Position numbers and translations under genes: made by a program. This document shows, one piece after another, positions 23,401 through 35,400 of a stretch of 64,000 bases of DNA (positions are counted from its first letter, which is position 1; every line of letters begins with the position of its first letter). The notes below the pieces were generated by a model, which worked only from the letters and a program-made list of their open reading frames with translations, was not told the DNA's origin and searched no databases. Source of the DNA: Calamus simplicifolius (taxonomy: Eukaryota; Streptophyta; Magnoliopsida; Arecales; Arecaceae); contig UESW01001883.1 in assembly GCA_900491605.1 (NCBI GenBank), positions 149,259-213,258 of the forward strand. Direction: 5' to 3'.

Positions 23401-26400
23401 GAGATCAACAGTCGACAGAAATGAGGAGAAGGCTCTCGCCGGAGAGTTTCCTCCAAGGGCTCCGAGCGAAGCGACAATGGCGGAAGCAGAGGCAGAGAGA
23501 GGAGAGAGAGAGAGAGTGAGTGAGACAGTGGAGACCGCCTACCTCAAGGGGTTTGGAGCTGTGATATTTATAGAGGATCACCTGGTTGTTAGGGGGCGTC
23601 GTGGGTCCGAAGGCTGTTGAGATTCGAATCCAGTCTGTTATAAGACCGGTAGAATTCGTATCCGGTTAGTTAGAGGATCGACAGCTGGGAGAGCTTGATA
23701 ATGTCTCGGGATTTGGTGGGAGCATAGGCCCGAGGGCCTTAGGCCACTTTCAAATATGATTCCTGTTTTGAATCTTAAGGATTTAAGCTTTCCCGCGCCG
23801 AATTCCACAGAGGGGGTTGATATCGCTTGGACTGGGCCGCGCTATAGAGACAGCTTGGCGGGCGAGGCCAAGAAGCGAGATAGCTCGGCTAGGACCGAGA
23901 AACAAGATAGGTTGGCTGGAGGAGTCGGAAGGCGATAGTCGATAGCTCGGCTGGGGCCGAGAAATAAGGTAGGTCGCTGGAGGAGCCGGAAGGCAATAGT
24001 CGATAGCTCGGCTAGGGCCGAGAAATAAGGTAGGTCAGCTGGAGGAGCCGGAAGGCGATAGCTGATAGCTCGGCTGGGGCTGAGAAACAAGATAGGTCGG
24101 CTGAAGCAGCCGGAAGGCGATAGTCGATAGCTCGGGAGGAGCCGGAAGATGAGATCCGCACCTCGAGAATCCTTGGCTCGATGAGGGGCTAGGGCGTTCC
24201 GATCTGCCGAGGCTGACTTGTCCCTGGCGAATGTCGCACAGCGAGCAGAAATCGGGGCTAACCTTAGTCGCGTACACGATTATTGACGCGTAACGATTTT
24301 ACCCCTCAACACATGCCCTCCACTCCATAGTTCGAAGCGTAGGTTCGAGCATATGGAGTATAAGTACAGGTGGCATGATTTGAACAGAGGGATCCGGATC
24401 GGACAGTCCGCGCAATAATGCCCTATTTAATGCCGCGCGGCCGCCGTGCCCTCGTGGGTAAAGGCTCCTTTCGGGCGATGATTGGGGGACCGCCACGTAG
24501 TGGATCCCGATTTTTACTGCGTTTATCGAGGCGGTTCCGGATGCCTCAGGCGAGACGCCTTATCTTCCCTTAAGGCGGTTTCTTTCGAGGGGAAGCAAAG
24601 CTGAAATAGCGCTGTTTCTGTTTGCAACGCTCCTTCACTCCCCTTTTGGAGAATTTCGTTCTCTGTTTACTCTGTAGTTTCGTTGGGTGTCTCTCTCGGC
24701 CAGCAGAATGATGAGCCCCGACGACGTAGTTTCGGAGACTGCCGCCGAGGATTTGGAGAAAATTCGCCAGAAGTATGGCATTCCTCCGGATGTTGTTATG
24801 CAATTGCCGAAACTCGAGCATAGGGTTTCACAAGATTTGGAGCACGAAGTTTTTCTTTACGAAGATAGTTTGAAGGCGGGCCTCCGGTTTCCTCTTCATC
24901 CCCTGGTAAAGGAGATCATGACGTTTTACAACATCTGCCCGACGATGGTGGCTCCCAACAGCTGGCGGAGCATCATCGGATTTATTTCGATGTGCAACCA
25001 AATCCATGTTATAGCTACTCTTCCCCTTTTTCGTGCCTGTTACCACCTGATACCCCGGGAGAAAATCGGAGTGGCCTTATATCGGACCTCGGAGGTCCTT
25101 CAAGACGATTGTGGACAAACCGTCCTCCATAAAGGGATGGAAGAATCGATTCATCATCGCTGAAGGGAACATTGGCTCTGACTTTCCCCGGGGATGGGGA
25201 AACTTTGTTCGGGATGCGGAAACACATCCGATTCTATCTGAGCAGGAGGAAAAGGATTTGGAAGTCCTCCACAATGGCAAGGCGATCTCGGCCAACGACT
25301 TACTGTTGGAGGAGGCTTTTTTTGCCGCCGAGCTTAGCCCTCTCGATCCGCATGGTAGGCCTCCTTCTCTTTTCTACTGGTTTTATTTGAGCGAACGTAT
25401 CTCGGTCTCATCGTTTGCTCCTCGCTTCCGCAGCCAAGAGGTCTGAATTATCAGGCCGCATAAAGAAAAAGACGGGCAAGCGTCCAGGGGAGAGTAGTGG
25501 CGGGGAGAAGAGTAAACCCGAGAAGAAGGTTCGTCTTTCCGAAAGGTACTCGCCAGATGCTGGAGCAGTCCTGACGGAAGCATCGAAAGCAAGGGAGGAT
25601 TCAGAGAGGACTGCCGAGATCCCCTGTCCCCCAGTGGTGGAGATATCAGACAGTTCGGACAGGACTCCATTGGCTTGCCAGGATGCCCCTCTTTTGAAGG
25701 ACGAGCCAATGGCTGATTCGGCGGAGGTCGTCGTTTCTGAGGGCCCTTCCCCGAGCGAGGAGATATCTCTGGCCTTGGCAGGAGGACAGGAGGGAACAGC
25801 TGTAATCGGCGAGGCTCAAGGTGAGCTTCCTATTGGAGGGCCCCCCGTGGAAGAGTCTAGGGGCGGTGACGTTAGGGCGACCGTAGCGGAGGCTCAAGAA
25901 GGGGGGCAGATGGAGGTTTCGATGAAGCTTGCGGAGGAGACGCAGGTGTCCGTGACCGAGGGAGGAAAACCGGAGGAGGGGGTAGGGCAAGGTGAGAACC
26001 TTGCAGTCGGAACCTCTCCCGCCAAAGTTTTGGGAAGACTGGCGCTTGGGCTGGCCGAGTTATCCGAGGAAAGCCAGGCTAGAATTCTGTCGGAGGAGGC
26101 CGGGAAGTTGAAGGCTCCTCAGTCGGAGATTGCCCGGATCGGCTCTTCGGTCGGGGATGGTCAGCCCAGCAGCTCAGACACGGCCATTGAGGAGGCATTT
26201 TCTGCTTTGATGAGGTCGGCATTGTATCCGGGCGCGGATCCTTCGACGGATAAATTCGCGGATCTAGAATTGGTTGATGCCGCATTTGGCCAGCGGAATG
26301 TGGCAGAGGACATCCACCTTCTCCCCGATATCGACAATCCCACCCTCATGAAGTTGGCTAGGGCCTACGCCTCCCGGGTGAGTTGTCATTTTAGAGCAGC

Positions 26401-29400
26401 GGGTGATTTCCAGCTAACTTGACCAAATTTTCTCATTTGTTTTTGTTCTGTAGAATGCTTTGATCTCCCGGGCGCTATGCTGGTGCCTAAGCTTGGCGAC
26501 GGGAGCCGATGTCCAGGCCAGGAGAGTCAACACCGAGCTTCGATCGCGGCGGAGGCGTCTGACACATTTGAACAACTTCTGGCCGCCAGCAATGAGAGTT
26601 TGGCGAGAATAAGGGTATTGTATCAGGCCGCCCTAGATGACGCGTCCAAGCAGAAGCTTAAAGTAGAGGAGTTACAGGGGCTCCTAGCGAGGTGCGACGA
26701 CGCATGCTTGGAGCTGTCACGGGTTAAATCCAAGCATTCCGAAGAAATGGAAGCTGTTGAGAAACAGTTTAGCGAAAATCTAGGCAGGCAAAGGAGAGAG
26801 GCCGCCGAAGAAAGAAATCGCTTGAGCAGAATGCTTGGCGAAGTGGAGGAGAAGTTACGGCGGCGTGATCGTGATATTGTCGACAGGGACGACAATATCA
26901 AGTGGCATCAGGGGAAGATAATCCAGCTCAGCAGCGAGCTCTCCCAAGCCCGGGGGAAGTTGATGATAGGCAATCGAGGATTAATGATCTCAAAAGTAGG
27001 ATCGAGCTGGTTAGAACTGATAAATTAAGGGCCATTGACGAGGCCAAGGAGCTGGCTCAGCAGGAGGAGGTACGGTACCGTCCTCCTTTTTTAACTTCCT
27101 TTATTGGCTCATCGTGTCATCGACTGACTCTGTTTTTACAGATGAAAAAGGCGGGGCTGGAGAATCAAGATCAGATGCGAGCCTTGCAAGGGGAACTGGA
27201 ATCCAGCCGATGGAGGAGCTCAGAGCTCGAGAGGCGGGTCAGTGAGACCGAGGAACAAATCGCCCTACTGTAGAGTCAAGTTGCTGGAGCTGAGGGGCAG
27301 GTCACCTCATTACGGGGCCAAGTGGCTGAAACCGAAATGCGGCTCGCTATGCTCAAGGGCGAACAAGATGCGACTTGCGCTGATGCTTTCCAGCTCGGAG
27401 TGGAGGACGTTCGAAGTAAGATATCTAAGGAGCATCCGGAATGGGACCTCTCTTTCTTGGATGTCGAGACTCCTGACGCTAGCTCCTCTGGGAATGAAGA
27501 AGAAGACAAGTACATTGATGTTTCGGACGCCGACCTTGATACTGCCCCAGGTCCCAGTGAGGCTGCAGCTCTTGGGGGACACTTGCAGTCTGTTGCCAAG
27601 GAGGCGAAGACATTCGAGACGGGGGAGCCGAGCCATGCTTCTACGAATGTGGTTGAGGGTTCTACTAGGACTGATCCAGCTCCTGACCCTTGAGAGCTAT
27701 TTTCGTGCCTTTGTTTTTCTGACGTGTAACTCGGTTTGAAGTTTTCAACGAATGAGCCTTCCATCTCTATTTTTTGCCTTTCTCGAATGATTCCCTGTCT
27801 CAAGTTTTATCCCGACCGCGAGCAACTTGTAGCTTATTCCCGCCGCTTGGTTGGCTTTAGCTCGGATTTGAGGGAACATCTTGGTCGAGGCCAAGGCATA
27901 GGATGGCCCCGACGAAGGGGCCGAGATAAAACACAGCTCGGTAAAAAGGGGCTGAAAGACGATCTAGCTCGGCTTAGGACGAGCGGCGCAATGGCTCGGC
28001 CGGGGCGAGAGACGAAATGGCTTGACTAACGCCGAGGGAGGAAATGGCTCGGCTAGGAAATGACTCGGCTAGGGCCGAGGAAGGAAATATAGCTCGGCTA
28101 GGGCCGAGGGAAGAAATAGCTCGGCTAGGCCGAGGGACGAAATAGCTCGGCTGGGGCCGAAAAATGCGGTAAGTCGACTGGACAGGACCAGGAATCACAG
28201 AAGCATCCTGGCCAGGACCGAGGTAGTCCGTCCTATCAAGGGCGAAATCGTGGATGCGCCTTCGAAAAAAGGGAAGTTTGGTTCCGAGAGAGGGGGGTTT
28301 GCTGAATTCCCCGCTTCCTGGGAGCGGACATTGAAGCGACAACGCGTGGCAGCGCTTTATGTGGGTGGCATTGGAGCCGGTGATTGGGTGACTAGGGCTC
28401 TCGCCTGGAGCGGTTTAAATACCAATAGGTGGTAGGCCATCGTTAACCATTTCCTCCACCGATCTTCATTGGTCTATCCAAGCTTGTGATAGCAGGATGG
28501 CTTCGAAGGATGGAGGGAGGTCGGCCGGAGCACCAGTTGATGGTGTCAACGCTCGTTGGGGGACCCGGAGGGATCGTACCAAGGCGGTCATTGACGGGGA
28601 AGTCGTGGCCTCATTGTTTGCAAGTCGTGAGCGACTCCAACAGGCGACCGAGCAATACATGATTGCCTCTACTAGGAGATCATGCACCTCCGCGCGGTCA
28701 ACGTTCGGTTAGAAAAACGTGTGGCATCCCTCCAGCAGCAGGTGTGCGACCGGCAGTGGAGCGAGGGGAAGGCTCAGCAGCTCCGGGAGAGGATGATAAG
28801 CCCCTGTGAGGGCTGATGTATTTTTTTTCTTTTCGTTGCTCCTTTATGATGAATGGAAAGAACAGTTTATGTAGCTTTTGTGTTTGCCGCTGTTTTGAGA
28901 TGCTTGCTTTCATCATGCAAGTCTTACAAGCAATCCATCCCTTGGAGGGTTTTTAGCCATCTTTGCCCGGATTGGGGCGTGGGATAACATTCGGTCACGT
29001 TGGACTGAAAATAGATGTTTTGGTTTGTTTCGAAGTATAGAAACAGCTTTGGCCTTAGAGGGGAGCATAGGGCGGTGCCTAGGTCCGTGCCTAGGTCCCA
29101 CAGGCAGCGGGGCCGGAGCCGAGGATATTGAGAGGTCATTATCGAGGAGTACATGGCCTCCGCGCCACTTTATTACCCTGTCAGTGCCTTGTCTTTTCCA
29201 AGGCAAGTCGACTTTCTTTTCGCCAAAGTAGATAATACGGCTCTGTAGCCAGCAAAAAGTTACCTCAGTGTTTTCCAGGGGCTTTTATTAGGTCGATCTT
29301 TTCCAGTGCAGGTTGTTCTGGCATATGACGCAAGCACTTATTTGCCGTTGGAGGATGTCATTTTCACTGGACGATCTTCCAGGTCTGCCCGTATCCGCAA

Positions 29401-32400
29401 GATCGGCGGGATTTTTTGCATTTAAAACTCGTGATCCGGGATCAGAGAAAATCTTTTGGTGTGCGTTATGGTTCGGGCGACGTGCTTGGTGCGCAACGAG
29501 GGGCGCTGTTTTCATCCCGGGAGGCCACATGGTGGCGTGGGTTAGGCGCTTTGAATCTCGGGGCTTTCTGCTCTGATAGCCGCTCTCGGTTCACCTTTGC
29601 CTATAAAAAGGGGAAAAGGGGCCGTGTTGGCCATTCCCCGAGTTTTCTTCCCTATGAATTGTGAAGGTTTTCATGATGCCTGTCTCTCTGGGGCTTAGAG
29701 TGGGAGGATCGAGCTTACCTTTTGCAAGTCGTCGTCCTCCGGATAGTTGGGGTGATGAAGGAGCCGCTGGAGAGTGACTCATCCTCAGGGGATGAGTTTC
29801 GGAGATCATATGGAGCGCATAGAAGGGCCACAGAGATCACACAGAGAGCGCACATATGCGCTTCCAGTGTGTCCTTTGTGGCTCGCTACGGGGGGTGCGG
29901 GGTAGAAAGTGCATCGAGACCCCCGTAGCACGCACGAAGCCTTCCTTCTCCATCGGTCTGGATTCTCGTCTCTTCTCTGAGGGGAATCCTTGCCACAGGA
30001 AGGAGAAGCTGGGAGCAACGCGGGGCTGACGGTCCCCTAGCGCTCCTAATCGGGCAGTGGCCCGCAGCCCAGCATCCCACATGAGGGGAGCTGGTTAGTT
30101 CGCCCGGTTCCTCAGAATCAGCACACACGAGTCGTGCCTCCTTTTGGATCTCTTAGTTCATCCGGAGGGACTGTGGAAGTCGGCCTTGCTACTTATCAGG
30201 GCGAGCTGACTGGTTCGTGGTTTGTCTGATTTCTTGGGCCAGACGCCGAAATGTCGTTATTAACCGAAGCCGGCTTGGAGCAGTTCGGCCGAACCATGCA
30301 CTCGTTTTTATTTCCTATGCTTTGGTGCACTTGTAACTCCTCTCAGGAGGTTGTAACTTTTCTTTTGATGAGGAAATAAAGAAATTTTTCATTCCTTCTT
30401 TCTTTGGCCTTTGTTTCTTTTGCGTTGGAGAGTTGTTACTCCTGTAATGCACTTTTTATGCTGTGGCATATTTCGGCGGTGCTATCGCGGCTTAGTCCTT
30501 GCTGAGGCCAAGATACAGAGATATCGCTCAGTCCGGCCGGGGCTTGCGAGCTACCCGAACCCGAGCTAAGTTTTAAAGAACGCTTAGTTTGGCCGGGGCT
30601 TGTGAGCTACCCGAATTCGAGCTAAGTTTTAAAGAACGCTTAGTTCGGCCGGGGCTTGTGAGCTACCCGAATCCGAGCTAAGTTTTGGAGACCGTTTGGA
30701 CCGGCTGCAACATGCTATTTCGACTCAGAGCTCGGCCCAGCCGAGGTACGGAGATTCGATGCAGATAGCTCAGTCGTTACCGAGAATGATGACATTATGT
30801 TTGGTTCTTGTGGTGAATATAGATTCTGATGTAAACGAGCGACGCATGGGAGCGTTCGGAGTTATGGCTCGGTCGCTCTCAGGCGAGACAAGTTAATGTT
30901 GATTGCTGGCGCGCTTTATTTCTTTGCACCTTTCCGAGGACGCCCAATTCGAGGGAGTCTAGTGGATTTTCAGAACATTTATTTCATGAGGGTTGGCAAA
31001 CTGGGGGGAGCCTGGTCCCTAGGAGGGAAATTTTCGGGCATGCCGCCGATGCTTATCGATCCTCCTTGGGAGGGGGTGCGACTCTTCGCTTCCCGCAGGC
31101 GCCAGCTGAAGCGACGATGCGTGGCAAATTCCCCGGGTCAGGATTAATGACTCGACTGCTCGAAATACTCGCCAGGGCGATATAAATATGGACGAGAGGT
31201 ATGCAGTGTTTGTCATCCTCTCAGCTAGTCTTTCGATAGCTCCTGAGAGCAGGTATGGCCTCCCATGGTGAAGGGCAATCGACCGAAGAGCCGAGCGACG
31301 TCAGCAACAGCCGCAGGGACTTCCAGGGGAGTCGCTCTTCTGTGACCGTTGATGGGATGGCCTTAGCGTCAGCTCTAACGGGCCATGAGCAGCTCCAAAA
31401 GACGATCGAGGAATTTCTTGCCGTCTCGACGAGGGAGGCCGAGGCTCTTTGCCGGGTCATTGACCGGCAGGAGGGGGTGATAGCGTCCCTCCATCAGCAA
31501 GTCGCCGAGCTGACTCGACGTAGGGAGGACCCGACAGCTCCTGGGGGAGATAGTAAGCCTCTGTGAAGGCTATTTTTACTTTTTCTCTTTCTTCTTGTAT
31601 TTTTTTTTATAATGAACAAAAGGGAGGTTCTTTTTGGCAACTTTTGTTTCTTGCTGAGATCGACGTTTGGTCCTCATAAGAAAAAGGGGGGGTCGTTTGT
31701 CCCTGTTCGAGCCAAAGGGAGACCTGGGCGGTCCCGTGGACTCATGCGGTAAAACATGGTTCTTTTCTTCTATTTGATGGGACGGTACATCTCGTCCACG
31801 TTAAGGCGATGGATGAGAACATTAGGGCTGATTCCTAGCATGTCGGAGGTGGACCAGGCGAAGACATCGGCGTTGCTTCAGAGAAAGTCGACCAGTTTTC
31901 GCCGGGACTCGCCTTTCAGTAGTGACCCGATCTTTATAGTTCGATCGGGCCGGGCTTCGTTCAGCGATACTTCTTCCAGTTCTTCGGCTGGTTCTCCTAG
32001 TTGCTCGGCGAAGTCCTCCCGAGCGTCCAGCCCATCAACCTCAGGCATCCTGGACTGAAGGCTGGTGAGAAAACACTGCCGAGCCATAGTTTGGCTTCCT
32101 TGGACAACACCGACTCCCCGCCTGGTGGGGAACTTCATAGACAGGTGCGGAATGGAGACGACGGCTCTGAGGGACATCAGGCCGGGCCTCCCAAATATCG
32201 CATTATAGGGCGACCGAAGCTTGGTCACCAGGAAGTCTGTGTGAATGGTGGCCACAAGAGGCCATATTCCTGCCCGAACCGTCAAGGTTACAACCCCTTC
32301 TGGGATGATAACGTCGCCGGTGAACCCCATCAAGGTGGAGTCCACGGCTCGGAGATTTTCCACGAGCAGTTTCATCTTGGCGAACACATCGAGGTACAGA

Positions 32401-35400
32401 ACATTTACGGAGCTTCCACTATCAACAAGAATTCGACTTACATCATAGTTATTTAAATTGAGAGATACAACTAACGCGTCGTCATGCGAGAATTGTATCC
32501 CCCGGAGATCATCGTCGGAGAAGGAGAGCTCGCCCGTTCGTGCTTTCTTCGGCACCGAACCTTCTTTATCATTCTTGAGGTTCGACAAACCACCGGCTTC
32601 TTCAATTACGTTGATATGGCCGATCACGGGTGGATTTGGAGGAGGAGGAGGCTGTTGAAGCTCGGGCTGGTGATCACCCCCTTGTCCTGGTTCAGGCGCC
32701 CTCCTAAATTGGTTCAGTCGGCCCCACTGGATTAGCCTCTCAATTTCGTTCTTCAACTGCCAGCATTCCTCGGTATCGTGGCCATGCTCCCGGTGATAGA
32801 GGCAGTACTTGGTGGGGTCTCTCCGGGTTGGGTTCCCTCGGAGAGGAGCTGGTCGGGGGAGCTGGCGCTCTATCTCCATGAGGATCTGCGCCATAGGAAC
32901 AGTGAGCGGGGTATATCGGTCAAACCGCCTAGGCGGGCTTCGGAAGCGATTTCTTGATGGCGTTGGGGGAGCTCTTTGGCGACGAGGTGGGCTTGGCTAG
33001 CGGGTAGGTCGATGCCTGTTTGGGCCCTTGGATTCTCTCTTCTTTGCCAGCTCGGCGCGGGCAGCCCTCCGTGATTCTTCGACTCTGGCGTATTTGTTTG
33101 CCAGGGCCATCATATCGGAGAGGCTCAGGGGGTAACTGACCTCCATCGCTAGGTAGAAGTCGCTAGGGAGTCGGATCTTCGTCGGTGACGGCGGCTGCTG
33201 ACGAACTGGCCGATAAAAAGATGACTCAGCTCGTCAAACGAATCAATGGAACCCGGTTTCAGAGCGTTGAACCAGGTTCGAGCGAACCTTCTAAGAGTGG
33301 AGGGAAAGGCGCGGCACAGGATCGCATCTGATGCCCCGTGGAACATCATGATCGACCGAAAGCTGCTGAGGTGATCATCGGGATCGGTGGAGCCATGGCA
33401 GGGCCGATGGCAGGCAGCTTAACATGGAAGGGAATCACTTCCTCTATGATCCCCTTGGAGAAGGGGATACCCTGCTCTGCCTTAAGCTAAGGCGGATGAG
33501 CCTGCTTGGCGGCGTCCAGCTCCTGACGCATCTCCCAAAGCTATCGGCGGATCTCCTCTTCAGATATAAGAGGAGGGGCCGGGCGAGGAGAGCGCGGGGA
33601 TGGCGTTGAATCATGGCGGAAGGACTCCGGAGAGAGGGATCGGGCCCGCCGAGATCTGGAAAGATCCATGTCGCAGCCCCCTTGCGGGACTGGTCTGGCC
33701 TCTTTGGGTTGGTGTGGGGGGTCCGCGGCTCCATACGGACCAGACGAAGAGGTGGCCGAAGAAAAAGGGGCTGCGGCCTTCTCAAGGAGGCATGGAGCAA
33801 GGGCAGCTGCAAGGCGCTCCTGAACCAGATGGGTTAGGACTTGGACCTGCTGGACCAGTGTGGTGAACTGGTCTTGGATCACTGGGATAGCTGGCGGCGA
33901 CGGGTCTCAACTGGTGGCGGTTGCGGTGCCATGCTACTCATCGGATCAAGTCTCTGAGAGGCGACCTGGTCCTGGGCTTCAAAGTTTTCCCTTCTTCGAT
34001 TAGCCATTGGAGAGGTTCTCTTTCAGATCGAGATCCTTATCTCATTTCTTCAAGTTTTAATGGGACATAAGGCCCTTCCTCTAGCGCCAATCTGTTGCTG
34101 CTGAAATCCGTCCTCCGAATCGAGCGCGAAGGGAGCTTCGAGACGGGCTTCCTCCTGGGCGGACCTGCAAGACAATCCTCACACGAGAAGGCATTGGGGG
34201 TGGCCCTCTGCGGAAGACCCTCCGACACTCAAGTCAGTGGAGATCAACAGTCGACAGAAATAAGGAAAAGGCTCTCGTCGGAGAGTTTCCTCCAAGGGCT
34301 CCGAGCGGAGCGGCAATGGCGAAAGCAGAGGCAAAGAGAGGGAGAGAGAGTGAGAGTGAGCTAGTGGAGACCGCCTACCTCAGGGGGTCTGGAGCTGTGG
34401 TATTTATAGAGGATCACCTGGTTGTTAGGGGGCATCGTGGGTCCGAAGGCTGTTGAGATTCGAATTCAGTCTGTTATAAGACCGGTAGAATTCGTATCCG
34501 GTTAGTTAGAGGATCGACAGCTGGGAGAGCTTGTTAATGTCTCGGGATTTGGTGGGAGCATAGGCCCCAGGGCCCTAGGCCACTTTCAGATATGATTCCT
34601 GTTTTGAATCTTAAGGATTTAAGCTTTCCCGGCCGAATTCCGCAGAGGGGGTTGATATCGCTCGGACTGGCCACGCTATAGAGACAGCTTGATGGGCGAG
34701 GCCAAGAAGCGAGATAGCTCGGCTAGGGCCGAGAAACAAGATAGGTCGGCTGGAGGAGCCGGAAGGCGATAGTCGATAGCTCGGCTGGGGCTGAGAAATA
34801 AGGTAGGTCGGCTGGAGGAGCCGGAAGGCAATAGTCGATAGCTCGGCTGGGGCCGAGAAATAAGGTAGGTCGGCTGGAGGAGCCGGAAGGTGACAACTGA
34901 TAGCTCGGCTGGGGCTGAGAAACAAGATAGGTCGGCTGGAGGAGCCGGAAGGCGATAGTCGATAGCTCGGGAGGAGCCGAAAGATAAGGTCCGCACCTCG
35001 AGAATCCTTGGCTCGGTGAGGGGCTAGGGCATTCCGATCTGCCGAGGATGACTTGTCCCTAGCGAATGTCGCATAGCGAACAGAAATCGGGGCTAACCTT
35101 AGCCGCGTACACGATTATTGACGCGTAACGATTTTACCCCTCAACAAAAGTTAATATGATACTTATCAAAAGTGAAATGAACTTTTCACAAGTTGAAACC
35201 TAAGCAGATCAAATGTAAGTATGGAAGAACTTGGAATCATAGCAATAATTTATTAATAAACTACTTGACATGGGAGTCAGTTGAGAAACAGAATATTTGG
35301 CAAGCCGATAACCTTCTGCATTTAAATGACTATCAAGCCTTTCATTATTACCCTCAAAGTTTCCAAGAGTTCCAATATGTTCAAATTCAAAAATGCTCAA

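Larger units (their letters stand above)
23254..35146 (-). mobile_element. 11.9-kb Tat-like Ty3/gypsy LTR element in gene A intron 1 (element 1)
   Basis: Two direct repeats of about 1.06 kb (23254-24311 and 34093-35146) bound the element. Read on the minus strand, each starts TGTTGAGGGG and ends CAACA. The sequence AAAGT flanks both sides (23249-23253 and 35147-35151), a perfect 5-bp TSD. Sense order on the minus strand: 5' LTR, PBS, gag, protease, truncated RT, spacer with antisense ORFs, PPT, 3' LTR. No RNase H or integrase frame is visible, so it is non-autonomous. The two LTRs differ at roughly a dozen positions in their first 195 bp by eye, mostly transitions, so the insertion is not very recent. 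The Tat-lineage placement rests on the gag/protease style and antisense ORFs and is inference. Confidence 0.93.

Noticed and set aside
23244..23620. Arg/Glu-rich plus-strand frames in the element 1 LTR
   Set aside because: They lie wholly within the LTR, are repeated in the other LTR and have no domain.
28817..30525. Many 60-100-codon frames in the element 1 spacer, as possible RT or integrase
   Set aside because: None shows RT, RNase H or integrase motifs; overlapping frames reflect GC content.
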